Positions 10,729 to 21,200 of a stretch of DNA of 64,000 bases are shown in pieces (positions within the stretch are counted from its first letter, which is position 1; every line of letters begins with the position of its first letter). This stretch comes from Nannocystis punicea. Lineage in GTDB: Bacteria > Myxococcota_A > Polyangia > Nannocystales > Nannocystaceae. The stretch spans positions 2,356,001-2,420,000 of the forward strand of contig NZ_CP114040.1 in NCBI RefSeq assembly GCF_026965555.1, given 5' to 3'. Below the pieces are notes generated by a model, which worked only from the letters and a program-made list of their open reading frames with translations, did not search any database and had not been told where the DNA came from. The position numbers and the translations under genes were made by a program.

Positions 10729-13167
10729 ATGCACACCCGGCCGCACCTCGTCCTTTCGCGCTCCGCCCGCTGCCTCGGGCTCGTCGCCGCAGCCTCGCTG
10801 GTGGCCACACCGGCCCGCGCCGACGAGGGCCAGTGGTTGCCCGGACAGATCGTCGAGCTCGACCGCGACAAGCTGAGCGCGATGGGCCTCGAGCTGCCGC
10901 TGGAGCAGCTGTGGAGCAACAACACCGGGCTGATGCGGGCGGCCGTCAATCTCTCGGGCTGCTCGGCGGCGTTCGTGTCGGCCGAGGGCCTGATCGCCAC
11001 CAATCATCACTGTGCGCACGGGGCGATCCAGGCGGTCAGCAGCGTCGAGCACGACTACCTCAAGGACGGCTTCCTCGCCCGCACCCGCGCGGAGGAGCTG
11101 CCGGGCAAGGGCCTGTCGGTGCGGGTGCTCGAGCGCATCGACGACGTCACCGCGGAGGTGCTGGCCGGCGCGTCGGAGCTGTCCGACGACCGCGCCCGGG
11201 CGCAGGCGATCGACCGCGCGCGCAAGCAGATCGTCGACACCTGCGAGAAGCCCGGCGGCGGGCTGCGCTGCGAGGTGGCGGCTTTTTACAACATGAGCCT
11301 GTTCCAGCGCTTCACCTACCGCGAGCTCCGCGACGTGCGGCTGGTGTACGCGCCGCCGGCGGCGATCGGCGAGTTCGGCGGCGAGATCGACAACTGGATG
11401 TGGCCGCGCCACACCGGCGACTTCACGCTGCTGCGCGCGTACGTCGGGCCCGGCGGCGAGCCGGCCGAGCCGCCGTCACGGCCCTCCGGGCCTGAGGGCG
11501 CGGACGCCAACGTGCCGTACAAGCCGGAGGCGTGGCTGCCGGTGGCGCACACGGGGGTCAAGGCCGGCGACTTCGTGGCGGTGCTGGGCTACCCCGGCAA
11601 CACCGAGCGCTATCTGCCGCTGTCGGAGGTGGAGCGCCACGAGTCGCAGATCTTCCCGGCCCGCATCGATCTGCTCGGCGAGTGGGTGGCGATCCTCGAG
11701 GAGCTCGGCGCGACCGACAAGGCCCGCGGGATCAAGGTGGCGTCGGCCAAGAAGAGCCTCGCCAACCGGCTGAAGAACGCCCGCGGCATGCTCGCCGGGT
11801 TCTCGGCGATCGGCCTGCTGGACCGCCGCCGCGCCGAGGAGGCCGCGCTCGAGAAGTGGGCCGAGGAGTCGGGCGAGCGCGAGTATTCGAAGGTGCTGCC
11901 GGCCCTGCGCGCGCTCAGCAAGGACCGCAAGGACAGCTTCGCCCACGACTACCTGCTCGAGCAGGTGCCCAACGGGCCGAACCTGCTCGGCCTGGCGATC
12001 GACCTGGTCCGCCGCGCGCGCGAGCGGCAAAAGCCCGATCTCGAGCGCTCGGCCGGCTACATGGACCGCAACGAGAAGAAGCTGTGGGACCGCCAGGAGC
12101 GGCGCCTCCGCGACTTCGACGCGGAGGTCGACGCCCACCTGCTGGCGTCGGTGATCGCCCGCGCGCAGGCGCTGCCGGCCGGCTGGAAGCTGGATGCCTT
12201 CAAGGACATGTCCCCAGAGTCAGCCGCGGCGGGGGCGGCTGGGGCGAAGGACATGGCCGAAAAGCCAGGCTCGGGGCGCGAGCGCTACCTGAAGCAGGCG
12301 CGGCAGCTGATCGCCCGCAGCAAGCTGCTGGCCGAGGGCAAGGCGAAGGCGCTGTTCGACGCCGCCGACCCTGCCGCGCTGGCGGCCAGCGGCGACCCGT
12401 TCGTGACGCTGGCGCTGGCGCTGGCGCCGGCGATCGAGGCGGCCGAGGCGCGCGGGGAGACCCGCGCGGGGGTGCTGTCACGGCTCGGCCCGGCGTACTT
12501 CACGATGCTCCGCAAGGTCCGCTCCGGGCCGGTCTACCCCGACGCCAACGGGACGCTGCGCCTCTCGTACGCGTCGATCCAGGGCTACAAGCCGCGCGAG
12601 GGCCTGCTGGCGACGCCGCAGACGACGCTGTCGGGCCAGCTGGCGAAGGTGACCGGCGAGGAGCCGTTCACGATGCCGGAGCGAGTGCTGGCGGCGGTGC
12701 CGAAGGCGAAGCAGACGTACTGGGCCGACCCGATCCTCGGCGACGTGCCGATCGACTTCCTGTCCAGCGCCGACACGACCGGCGGCAACTCCGGCAGCCC
12801 GGTGATCAACGGTCGCGGTGAATTCATCGGCCTCAACTTCGACCGGGTGTGGGAAAACATCGCCGGCGACTTCGGCTACAGCGAACGCTCCCGCAACATC
12901 ATCGTCGACGTGCGCTACCTGCTGTGGCTGCTCGACCAGGTCGAAGACGCGGAGGCGCTGCTGCAAGAGCTCGGGGTCGGCGGGCTCCGCGTGGCCGGCG
13001 CCCGCGCGCAGGTCGGCGAGGGGACGCCGGGGCCGACGACGGCCGCGCCCGCGCCGGCGCGCGAGACGTGCCCGCAAGAGCGCCGCGGCTGCGGCTGCGC
13101 GAGCGGCTCGGAGTCGACGCCCTGGTGGATGCTGGGGCTGCTGTGGTTCTGGCGACGGCGGCGCTGA
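10729..13167 (+). CDS. S46 family dipeptidyl-peptidase with MYXO-CTERM-like tail
   Basis: This is a secreted serine exopeptidase of family S46 (DPP7/DPP11 type), which removes dipeptides from peptide N-termini. The 812-residue product has a signal peptide (cleavage near ATPARA-DE), catalytic His in GLIATNHHCAHG (residues 93-94), the GEIDNWMWPRHTGDF segment and the nucleophile in GGNSGSPVING (Ser688). The last 35 residues hold a Cys motif (CGCAS), a hydrophobic stretch and a terminal Arg cluster, as in MYXO-CTERM anchors. I prefer ATG 10729 over ATG 10717, because the latter overlaps a TATGGT box that could be the -10. In-frame palindromes occur at 12202-12270. Acidic or hydrophobic P1 preference cannot be told by eye. 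Confidence 0.9.
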   Translation: MHTRPHLVLSRSARCLGLVAAASLVATPARADEGQWLPGQIVELDRDKLSAMGLELPLEQLWSNNTGLMRAAVNLSGCSAAFVSAEGLIATNHHCAHGAIQAVSSVEHDYLKDGFLARTRAEELPGKGLSVRVLERIDDVTAEVLAGASELSDDRARAQAIDRARKQIVDTCEKPGGGLRCEVAAFYNMSLFQRFTYRELRDVRLVYAPPAAIGEFGGEIDNWMWPRHTGDFTLLRAYVGPGGEPAEPPSRPSGPEGADANVPYKPEAWLPVAHTGVKAGDFVAVLGYPGNTERYLPLSEVERHESQIFPARIDLLGEWVAILEELGATDKARGIKVASAKKSLANRLKNARGMLAGFSAIGLLDRRRAEEAALEKWAEESGEREYSKVLPALRALSKDRKDSFAHDYLLEQVPNGPNLLGLAIDLVRRARERQKPDLERSAGYMDRNEKKLWDRQERRLRDFDAEVDAHLLASVIARAQALPAGWKLDAFKDMSPESAAAGAAGAKDMAEKPGSGRERYLKQARQLIARSKLLAEGKAKALFDAADPAALAASGDPFVTLALALAPAIEAAEARGETRAGVLSRLGPAYFTMLRKVRSGPVYPDANGTLRLSYASIQGYKPREGLLATPQTTLSGQLAKVTGEEPFTMPERVLAAVPKAKQTYWADPILGDVPIDFLSSADTTGGNSGSPVINGRGEFIGLNFDRVWENIAGDFGYSERSRNIIVDVRYLLWLLDQVEDAEALLQELGVGGLRVAGARAQVGEGTPGPTTAAPAPARETCPQERRGCGCASGSESTPWWMLGLLWFWRRRR
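12202..12270 (+). repeat. palindrome-family copies inside the S46 peptidase gene
   Basis: AAGGACATGTCCCCAGAG (12202-12219) and GAAGGACATGGCCGAAAAG (12246-12264) are two partial members of the dispersed GGACATGTCC family. They lie 26 bp apart and flank an Ala/Gly-rich stretch. They are read in frame (KDMSPES ... KDMAEKPG) in what should be a surface insertion. Confidence 0.6.
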
Positions 13168-13777
13168 GCTGTCCTTCGGGGCAGGCGCGCTCGAAGGGTC
13201 CTTGAGACATGGCCGTTCGGGCAGGTTGCCGTGCTTTGCGTGCGGAGGACTCGGCGGGCGGCAGCGTCGGGCGCGTCAGAGGTCGCACGGCGCGGTCGGG
13301 CCCCGGATCGAGGCGCGGCGAAGGTCGCGAGGCCGGTGTCCGGGGCGACCTGTCCCTTCAGACAGTCCTCGAACCTCGGGGCGGCCGGGGTGCTTCGAGG
13401 CGGTAATTGCCTCGTTCTGCGGAACTCAGTGCCAGGTCGCCCCGGCCCCCGTCCACGGGAGCTTTCTTGGGGCGGTGACGGTCGGCAGAGCCGAGATCCG
13501 GGGCCCGACCGCGCCTGAACGGCGAGACTCTCCGCGCGGGGATCGAGGTCGAGGTGCGGGCAATGTCATGCGTCGCGTCGAGCACGTAGGCAATGCGAGA
13601 CTGAGCTCGAGGCACAGAATGTCTTTTTGGACATGTTCTAAGGTTTCATGGGGTGCGTGTCCCCCGGGACTCGCGGTATGGCCGGTTCGGCGGGGTTCAG
13701 TCGCGTCGGTGCGGTGATGCGAGCGCACGTCGGGATGTCGTCGCGGCCGGGTCGAGCCGTGATAAGGGCGAGGTTGC
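13168..13777. other. intergenic region with palindromes and one dispersed-repeat copy
   Basis: After the S46 gene come CTGTCCTTCGGGGCAG at 13169-13184, which could terminate it, the 258-bp repeat copy A (13281-13538), and a hairpin ATGTCTTTTTGGACATG at 13619-13635. No coding sequence is convincing here. Confidence 0.6.
13281..13538 (+). repeat. dispersed repeat of about 258 bp, copy A
   Basis: This copy is collinear with 27139-27396 (copy B) and partly with 27519-27745 (copy C). Shared landmarks in order are a CGCACGGCGCGGTCGGGC start, GGCGACCTGTCCCTTCAGAC with a short hairpin, a GCTTCGAGGCGGTAATTGCC dyad, CCCCGGCCCCCGTCCACGGG, GGTGACGGTCGGC, and a CCGAGATCCGGGGCCCGACC end. The internal dyad CGAGGC-GGTAATT-GCCTCG could form a 6-bp stem. 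No frame is conserved between copies. Confidence 0.85.
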
Positions 13778-15247
13778 ATGCGCGTGGTCTCGTTCGCTTC
13801 CGTGGTGTTCCTGTCGCTGTTCGCGTGTGGGCCGAAGGGTCCGGGGATGGCGACCGACACGGCCGACACGGGGAGCGGGACCTCCGGCGGGGGGACCGTC
13901 GATGCGCCGACGACGTCGGGCGGGCCGGGGGGGACGTCGGGCGGGACGGCGGGGATGACGATGACCGGCGGGGGCGGGGCCGACCTCGGTGCGCCCGAGA
14001 CCACCACGGGGGGGACGCCGACCTGCGAGGTGACGGGCGGGTGCAACCGCCTCGACCTGCTGTTCGTGATCGACAACTCGGGCGGGATGGCCGACGAGCA
14101 GAAGCACCTCGTGGCCGCGGTGCCGCACCTGGTGGCCCGACTGCGCGAGCTGGTCGGCGAGGACGGTCTGCCGGTGGAGCCCGACGTGCACGTGATGGTG
14201 ACGACGACCGACATGGGCCATCCGATGTGCGAGCCCTTTGAAAAACCCGACTACGACGCGGCCATGGGCGCGCCGATCGCCAGCCCGTGCGCGCTGCGGC
14301 TCGACCGCTTCACCGGGCTCGGCGCCAACCCGCTGCAGCGACCGGACGTGTGCCTCGAACCATGTCCCGAGAGACAGCTGGCAGTGCCCGTCGATCCCTT
14401 CGTGGCGTTCGACGCGGAGGGGCACAACGTGGTGGCCAGCGGCGAGGGCGACCCGGTGGTCGAGGCGCTCGAGTGCTTGCTCCCTCAGGGCATCGACGGC
14501 TGCGGCTTCGAGTCGCCGCTCGAGTCGATGATGCAGGCGCTCGATCCGGCGGCGGAGTGGAACGCGGGGGCGCAGCCGTTCCTGCGCCCGGGGGCGGCGC
14601 TGGCGATCGTCCTCGTCGGTGACGAGACCGACTGCTCGGCGCTGGACCTGCGGCACTTCGATCCCAAGAACGTGGACGACCCGGTGTTCAACCAATTCTG
14701 GGAGGACTCACCGGGCGTGCCGGGGGTCAAGGACGAGCCGACCAGCGCGATCTGCTGGAACGCGAGCATGACCTGCGAGGACACCGATCCCGACCTGGCG
14801 TACGACTCGTGCGTGCCGGAGGAGAAGGGGGTGCTGCAGCCGCTCTCGCGCTACACCGGGTTGCTGGTCGACGTCCTCGGCGGCGAGCAGGACAAGCCGG
14901 TGTTCATGCTGGTGGTGACGGGGATCCCGACGACCGGGATCGAGGATCTGGTCCACCGCGGCTGGGCGCCGGAGGACATCCTGCCGGACGACAGCGACAC
15001 GCCGGCGCAGAAGGAGTTCGACTACGGGATCGGGCCCGGGTGCACGAGCCCGGCCGCCGGCAACGGGCTGCCGCCGGGGCGGATCCGTCAGCTCTGCGAG
15101 GCGCTGGACGTCGCGGACGATCCGGACACTCCGGCCGACGAGTCGCAGGTCCGCTGCTGCTTCGAGTCGACCTGCAACACCGACCTCTCGGGCGGGTTCG
15201 ACTGTCTGGCCGACAAGCTGGCGCACAGCCTCCGCGCGGCTGGTTGA
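13778..15247 (+). CDS. lipoprotein with vWA-like domain and altered MIDAS
   Basis: This 489-residue exported lipoprotein has lipobox LSLFAC (Cys17) and a Gly/Thr-rich linker to about residue 85. A von Willebrand factor A-like domain follows, starting at CNRLDLLFVIDNSGG (Asp99). The canonical metal-site motif is DxSxS; here it reads DNSGG, so one ligand serine is replaced by Gly, unlike the paralogue at 60515-61627 (DNSGSM). Later parts include LAIVLVGDETDC and a Cys-rich C-terminus. The gene carries a palindrome copy (14361-14377) read as PCPERQ. The ligand or partner is unknown. Start ATG 13778 gives a clean signal peptide. Confidence 0.85.
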   Translation: MRVVSFASVVFLSLFACGPKGPGMATDTADTGSGTSGGGTVDAPTTSGGPGGTSGGTAGMTMTGGGGADLGAPETTTGGTPTCEVTGGCNRLDLLFVIDNSGGMADEQKHLVAAVPHLVARLRELVGEDGLPVEPDVHVMVTTTDMGHPMCEPFEKPDYDAAMGAPIASPCALRLDRFTGLGANPLQRPDVCLEPCPERQLAVPVDPFVAFDAEGHNVVASGEGDPVVEALECLLPQGIDGCGFESPLESMMQALDPAAEWNAGAQPFLRPGAALAIVLVGDETDCSALDLRHFDPKNVDDPVFNQFWEDSPGVPGVKDEPTSAICWNASMTCEDTDPDLAYDSCVPEEKGVLQPLSRYTGLLVDVLGGEQDKPVFMLVVTGIPTTGIEDLVHRGWAPEDILPDDSDTPAQKEFDYGIGPGCTSPAAGNGLPPGRIRQLCEALDVADDPDTPADESQVRCCFESTCNTDLSGGFDCLADKLAHSLRAAG

Positions 15248-15525
15248 AGTCGCGGGACGATCCGCGGCCGTCGGCCGGGTGGCTGAGGATCTCGCGGTCC
15301 GGCTCGAGGTAGCGGGGGCCGACGACCTCGATCTCGCCGGCGTCGCATGCGGGCCGGGCGATCTCACGGACGGCCCTCGAACGGGGGTTGCGGGCGCGCG
15401 TACGGGCTCCCGAGGGAATGGCGGTGCGTGCGCGCGTACGGGCAGGCGCCAGCAAGCCCGGCCAGGGCCGCTCTCCGTGCCGTGGTTTTGGCGCTCGCGC
15501 CGAGGGTAGGGCACGATCCAGGAAG

Positions 15526-17787
15526 ATGCCCGCGGCCGACGAGACCTACCGCCAGTGGTTGGAGCTCCGCCTCGGGCAATCGCTGGTCGACGACCTGATG
15601 TCCCCCGACCAGGTCGTGGTGTGGCACGAGCTGTGCCGCGCGCTGCGGGTCGGGCCGGCGCCGGTCGCCGACGACGACGACGACGAGCCGGCGCTGACGG
15701 AGTGCGGCGAGTCTCTCGAGACATGTCTCATCGGACATGGTGAAAAGGGCATGTCGCCGCTGTGGGCGGTGGGCTCGACGCGCGCCGGCGGGTGCACGCT
15801 CGTGCAAGACCTGCTGCTCGGGCTGTGCGGGCCGACCGGAGCGCCGCCGCGGGCGCGGCTGGGTGACGCGCTGCCGGTGCCGCTGGTGGTGTGCGGCCGG
15901 ACGGTGCGCGGGCCGCTGGGGATGTTGGGGATGGATGTCCGCTGGGACAGCTGCGAGACGGTGGCGGAGGCGCTGGAGCGCTGGTGGTCGCTGGTCGAGC
16001 ACGACGTGCGCCGGGCGTTCGCGCCGGGTTTCGCGGCGGCCGAGCTGCGGGCGCGCAGCCAGCCGCCGCTGCTGCTGATCGCGGGGCTCGACGAGCTGCC
16101 GGGGCCGACGCGGGCGGCGGTCGGGCGGTGGGCGGCGGAGCTGTGCGCGGCGGGGGCACCTGTCCTCTTGACCACGCGCTCGGCGGACGTGCCGGAGCTC
16201 GAGGCGCTGCGCGCGGCCGGGTCGCTGCGGCGGGTGTACCTGCAACCGCTGGCGCGGCCGGACATCGACCGGTTCGTCGATCGGTGGGTGCGGCTGCCGG
16301 GGGCGTTCGAGCCGGCGACCGCGGGGCGGGTGCGGGCGGCGATCGACGGAGCGCCGGCGCGGCGGGCCCTGGCGCGTCGGCCGGTGACTCTGGCGATGCT
16401 GACGGTGCTGCTGGCCCGCACGGAGGCGGCGCCCGACTCGCTCGAGGCGTTGCAGCGGCAGCTGCTCGCGGTGCTCGACCCGCAGCGACCGGCGCATCGG
16501 CTGCTGATGGCGCGCATCGTCGCCGATCGCGACAGCCCGATCGCGGCGCCGGAGCGGGCCGAGTGGGTGGCGCCGCTGGTGGCGGCGGCGGGGGTGCACG
16601 ACCATCCGGAGCTGGGCGACGCGCTGGGCCGCGATCCGGCGCTGGCGGACGCGGGCGGGGAGGTGCTGCGCACGGCGGCGCAGGGCTGGGCCGCCGGCGG
16701 GTGCCCGATCGAGGCGGTGCGGTCGCAGGTGCCCGAAGGATTGGCGGGGCTCGCCGCGGGTCAGGTCGGCGACCGCGACGACGCGATGGCGCGGCTCCTG
16801 GTGTTCGGCCGGCGCGCGGGCTGGTGGCGACCGGAGCACGCGTTCGTGCTGCACCGCGGGCTGCCGGGGCGCGAGCGGCTGTTCGAGGTCGGCGACGAGG
16901 CGATCCGAGCGCGGCCGCTGTTCGTGGCGCTGTCGGAGCTGCAGGAGATGTGGGGCACGTTCGCGTTGCCGCTGCTGCGCGCCGCGCCGCTCGGCTACGT
17001 GCTGGCCGAGGGCGGCGCGGCCTGCCCGGTGACGACCGCGGCGCTGTTCGCCGAGACCCCGCCGCCCGAGGTCCGCACGGTGCGAGATCTGTTCCAGCGC
17101 GCCCTGCTGCTCGAGCTGACGCTCGTCAGCCTCGCCGCCGACGACGAGGTGCTGCAGCGCGAGGTGCTCGAGGTCGTCCTCGCCCGCGACCAGGACCTCG
17201 ACGCGGCGCTCGACCGGGCCCTGCTCGCGGAGCTCGGCGAGGCCCGTCCGCCGGGGCCGCGCAGCGCCGGCCACCTGAGCCCGCGGCTGCTCCACATCGA
17301 CGCGGCGCTCGAGCTGGCGAGCCGGCTGACGCCCGACGGGGCGCCCGAGCTGGCGCGAGACCTCGAGCTGGCGCGCGGGCGGGCGGCGACGGAGCACGAG
17401 CCGCGGCTGCAGCGCCTGGCCGCGTTCGTGGTCGTCATCCTTTTATATGCGATCGACCGCCGGCTGGTGCCGAGGCGCGCGGAGATCCGGCGGAACGATG
17501 TCTCGGCGCTGCTCGTGGCGCTGACGCGGCCGGAGACGGTGGCGGCGGCGTTCCCCGAGGAGCGCCGGGGGCAGATCGCGGCCGACTGGCAATGGGTGGC
17601 CCGGCAATCGTGGGGGCCGCAGCGGGTCGCCGAGATCTTGCTGCTGCACATGCCGGACGTGGTGTCGCTCGCGCCCGAGCAGGTGCTCCCCCGCTGCCAC
17701 GCGTGGTTGCGGCGGTTCCTCGGCGCGGCGACGGAGCGCGGGCCGGCCGAACATGACGGCCGGGAGAGGCCGCGCGCCCGCAAGTGA
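15526..17787 (+). CDS. NACHT-like NTPase with degenerate Walker A motif
   Basis: The 753-residue product resembles STAND/NACHT ATPases. It has a short N-terminal helical region, a P-loop position reading GSTRAGGCTLVQD (about residues 83-95), a Walker B of LLLIAGLDELP (about 183-193) and a downstream VLLTTRS sensor-like strand. Long Leu/Ala/Arg-rich helical repeats follow to the end. The P-loop lacks the invariant Lys (GG instead of GK), so ATP hydrolysis is doubtful. An in-frame palindrome copy (15718-15740) lies directly upstream of the P-loop. I chose ATG 15526 because codons before it look non-coding. It may act as a signalling or defence-type scaffold, but no effector domain is visible. 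Confidence 0.65.
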   Translation: MPAADETYRQWLELRLGQSLVDDLMSPDQVVVWHELCRALRVGPAPVADDDDDEPALTECGESLETCLIGHGEKGMSPLWAVGSTRAGGCTLVQDLLLGLCGPTGAPPRARLGDALPVPLVVCGRTVRGPLGMLGMDVRWDSCETVAEALERWWSLVEHDVRRAFAPGFAAAELRARSQPPLLLIAGLDELPGPTRAAVGRWAAELCAAGAPVLLTTRSADVPELEALRAAGSLRRVYLQPLARPDIDRFVDRWVRLPGAFEPATAGRVRAAIDGAPARRALARRPVTLAMLTVLLARTEAAPDSLEALQRQLLAVLDPQRPAHRLLMARIVADRDSPIAAPERAEWVAPLVAAAGVHDHPELGDALGRDPALADAGGEVLRTAAQGWAAGGCPIEAVRSQVPEGLAGLAAGQVGDRDDAMARLLVFGRRAGWWRPEHAFVLHRGLPGRERLFEVGDEAIRARPLFVALSELQEMWGTFALPLLRAAPLGYVLAEGGAACPVTTAALFAETPPPEVRTVRDLFQRALLLELTLVSLAADDEVLQREVLEVVLARDQDLDAALDRALLAELGEARPPGPRSAGHLSPRLLHIDAALELASRLTPDGAPELARDLELARGRAATEHEPRLQRLAAFVVVILLYAIDRRLVPRRAEIRRNDVSALLVALTRPETVAAAFPEERRGQIAADWQWVARQSWGPQRVAEILLLHMPDVVSLAPEQVLPRCHAWLRRFLGAATERGPAEHDGRERPRARK
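15718..15740 (+). repeat. palindrome-family copy inside the NACHT-like gene
   Basis: GAGACATGTCTCATCGGACATGG carries an 8-base perfect palindrome (GACATGTC plus flanks) and a second GGACATG half. A third AGGGCATGTCG follows at 15746-15756. All are read in frame (ETCLIGHGEKGMS). Confidence 0.65.
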
Positions 17788-18220
17788 CAGCCGGCGCGAA
17801 CGCCGAGGCGTGAGCCGGCGAGAAGTGCGCGAGGTGCTTGCGATGGCGGGACGCGTGCGAGCCGTCGGCGTCGGGCTGCGGACTCGCGGCGCGCGTGACT
17901 GCCCGATGCAGTCACGAGGCAGAGGCCGCGCAGCGACATGCCGTGGTGTCACCGCTCGGGGCGGGTGAATCGATCGGGGCTCTGGTCGCGGAGGACCTGC
18001 GTCGATGCGTCGCGGACGCGGCGATGCGGCGCGCGGAAATGTGCCGGCGGTGTGTCGCGCGGTGGTTCGCGTGGACGACACGGCAGGCGCGGGGGTGCGC
18101 GGCCCCGCCGGCCCGCGGGATAGGCAAAGACTGGTATGGTGCAACCCTGGCCGATACGGCCTGACGCGCGCCTTTGTGCGCGCAGGCGCGGCGCCGGTTA
18201 GGGCAGGCACGAGGCATCCG
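17788..18220. other. intergenic region upstream of the giant TPR gene
   Basis: Short open frames exist here, but none has gene-like content. A GGTATGGTGCAACC sequence near 18133-18146, about 80 bp before the TPR start, is a possible promoter -10 region. I see no repeat copy of either dispersed family. Confidence 0.4.
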
Positions 18221-21200
18221 ATGGCAGACACATCTTCGCGTATCCCCGATGAGCAGGGCTTCGACGGCGCGGCGGCGGCGGTCCGCAGCGAGCCCGAGCG
18301 GGCCGACCGCTGGGACCAGGTCGAGGCGCTCGGCGAGCCGGAGCACGCCGCCGCGATCGCGGCGCTCTATCGCGAGATCCTCGCCAAGGAGCTCACCCCC
18401 GCCGCGGCCGCCGTCGTCGGTCCGCGCGCCGTCGCCTTCTTCGAGGAGTGGTTCCCGGGCGACGAGGCGGCGCTCACCGAGGTGCTGCGGCGCGTGCTCG
18501 CGGTCCAGCCCGGCGACGGCTGGGCGTTCCAGCGGCTGACGGGGGTGCTGACCCTGAACGAGCGCTGGAGCGAGCTGCTGGCGCTGTACGACCAGATCCT
18601 GGCCTCGAGCTCGATCGACGAGGCGCGCCGGATCGGGATCCTCGAAGAGGCCACCGACATCGCCCGCGACTTCGCCGGCCAGCCGGATCACGCGGTCGAC
18701 TACATGCAGCAGCTGCTGGCGCTGCGCCCGAACGACACGCGCTTGGAGGCGGCGCTCGAGCGCTTGCTCGAGAAGCAGGGCCGCCACCGCGACCTGATCT
18801 CGCTGTACAAGCGGCGGATCGGGCTGCTCGGGCGCGAGGCGACCGCGGGCCTGCCGGTCAAGATCGCCGAGCTGTGGCTCGATCGCCTGGCGCAGCCCGG
18901 CGAGGCGCTCGAGGAGCTGCGCGGCCTCCTCGCCGACGATGTCGGCAACCGCGAGGCGTGGGGGCTGCTCGAGCGGATCCTGGTGCTGGCGGAGGCGTCG
19001 ACGACGGTCCGCACCGGCGCGCTCGACCTGCTGCGGACCAGCTACGACGCGGCCGACCTGCGCGAGGAGGTGATCCGGATCCTCGGGGTCGCGCTCGGGT
19101 TCGCCGAGGCGCAGGCGGCGATCGGGCTCCACCGCGAGCTCGCGGAGCGGCTGGTGGTGGCCGGTCGTCCGGCGCCGGCGATGGAGCACTACGTGGCGGT
19201 GGTCGGCGCGCTGCCGGCCTCGGTCGACGACCACCGGCGGCTGCGTCACCTCGCGGAGCTGCACGACCAGCACGCGCTGCACGTGAAGGGCCTCGCGGCC
19301 GCGGCGGCGAGCGAGCCCGATCCGGGCCGGCGCGCGGCGCTGTGGGCCGAGGCGGGCGATGTCCATCGCACGTCCTTGGCCGATCCCGCGGGGGCGATCG
19401 AGCTGTATCAGCGCGTGCTCGCCGAGCCGAAGGCCGACCGGGCGCTGGCGCTGCGGGCGGCGCGATTGCTCGACGACTTGCTGGCGCAGTCGGGGCAGGC
19501 GGCGGAGCGGCTGACCGTGCTCGAGCGGCTCGGCGAGCTCGAGACGGGCCCGACGCAGACGACGGTGCTCGGCGAGGCGGCCAAGCTGGCCTTCGGGTCA
19601 GGTGACCTGGAGCGCTCGCTCAAGAGCTGGCGCGCCCGTCTGGCCCTCGACGCCGAGGACGCCGAGGCGCTGACGGCCGCGATCGCGGTGCTCGAGGGCC
19701 TCGGGCGCTGGGGCGAGGTGGTCGAGGTGCTGCGCCAGCGCGCGGCGGGCCCGGTGCTGGAGCACCAGCGCCGCGCCGATCTGGTGCGGGTGGCGGAGAT
19801 CCAGGCGGAGCACCTCGCGGACCTGCCGGGGGCGATCACGACCTGGCAGGAGATCGTGCGCGGCTTCGGCGAGACGGAGGAGACGGTCGAGGCGCTGGCG
19901 TCGCTGCTGGCCGAGGTCACGCGCTGGCCTGACCTCGCGGACCTGCTCGATCGGGCAGCCGGTCACGGCACCGCCCGACTGGCCGACCTGTCGACCCGCC
20001 TCGGCGACGTGTTCCGCAGCGAGCTGGCCGCGCCCGGCCGCGCGGTCACCTGCTACGACACTGCGTTGACCGCCGACCCGGCCCACGCGGGGGCCCGCAC
20101 GGGGCTGTTGGCGACGCTCGAGACGGAGGCCCGCTCGGGCGCGGTCGAGGTGCTCGGCAAGCTGTACCGCGGCCGCGGCGAGTGGAGCGAGCTGGCGGCG
20201 ATCGCCGACTCGCGCCTGGCGGTGGCCGAGGGCGACGCGATCAAGCAGGTCGACATCCTGCGCGAGACGGCCCGCCTGCACGAGGCGCACACCGGCGACA
20301 AGGCGGCCGCGGTCGCGGCGCTGGCCCGGGCGTTCCCGCTGGCGCCGGCCGACCGCTCGATCGAGCGCGATCTGTTGCGGCTGTCCGAAGAGACAGGTGA
20401 TTTCGCGCCCGCGGCCGGGGCGTTCCATCAGGCCGCCGCGGCGCCGATCGCCGGCGAGCCGCACCGCGCGACCGAGCTGCGGCTGGCGGAGGCGCGGCTG
20501 GCCGAGCACAAGCTGGGCGACTCGGCGCGGGCGCTGGCGGCCTACCAGGCGGTGCTGGCGGCCACGCGCAGCGACGCGGAGGCGGTCCGCGGGGCGATCC
20601 GCAGCGCCGCCGCGGTGGGCGACTTCTCGGCCGCCGCGCACGCGCTGCTCGGCCAGATCGTCGGCGACCAGAAGATCGACGAGGCGACCTTCGTCCTGGT
20701 CGAGGGCCTCGCCGGCGAGCACGCCGGCTGGGATCGATTGACCCTGTCCCTCGAGGCAGCCGCCAACGCGGCCAGGGGCTCGCTCACGCCGGAGCTGTAC
20801 GCGTTCGTGGCGGCCCGCGTGGCGCTGTGGCACCGCGACCGGCGGAGCGACGTGGCGGCCGCCCGCGAGGCGCTGCTGCGCTCGGTGGCGACGCAGCCGG
20901 GCCACCGCGAGCGGCTGCAGACGCTCGCCGAGCTGCAGCGCGCGGCGCCCGAGCCGGCGCTGATCGACACGCTGCTGGCGCTCGACCAGCTGAGCGAGAC
21001 CGACTTCGATCCGCTGTACGAGGCCTCGGAGCTGGCGCTCGGGCTGCTCGGCGACACCGACATCACGCGCGACATCCTCCAGCGGCTGCTGAGCCGCGCG
21101 ACCGCGCTGTGGAGCCGCGGGGTCGCGACCACCGGCAAGCGCAGCAACGACGCCAGCGTCGGCTGGGCGGGGCAGAAGCTGGCGCAGCTGTCCGAGCAGG

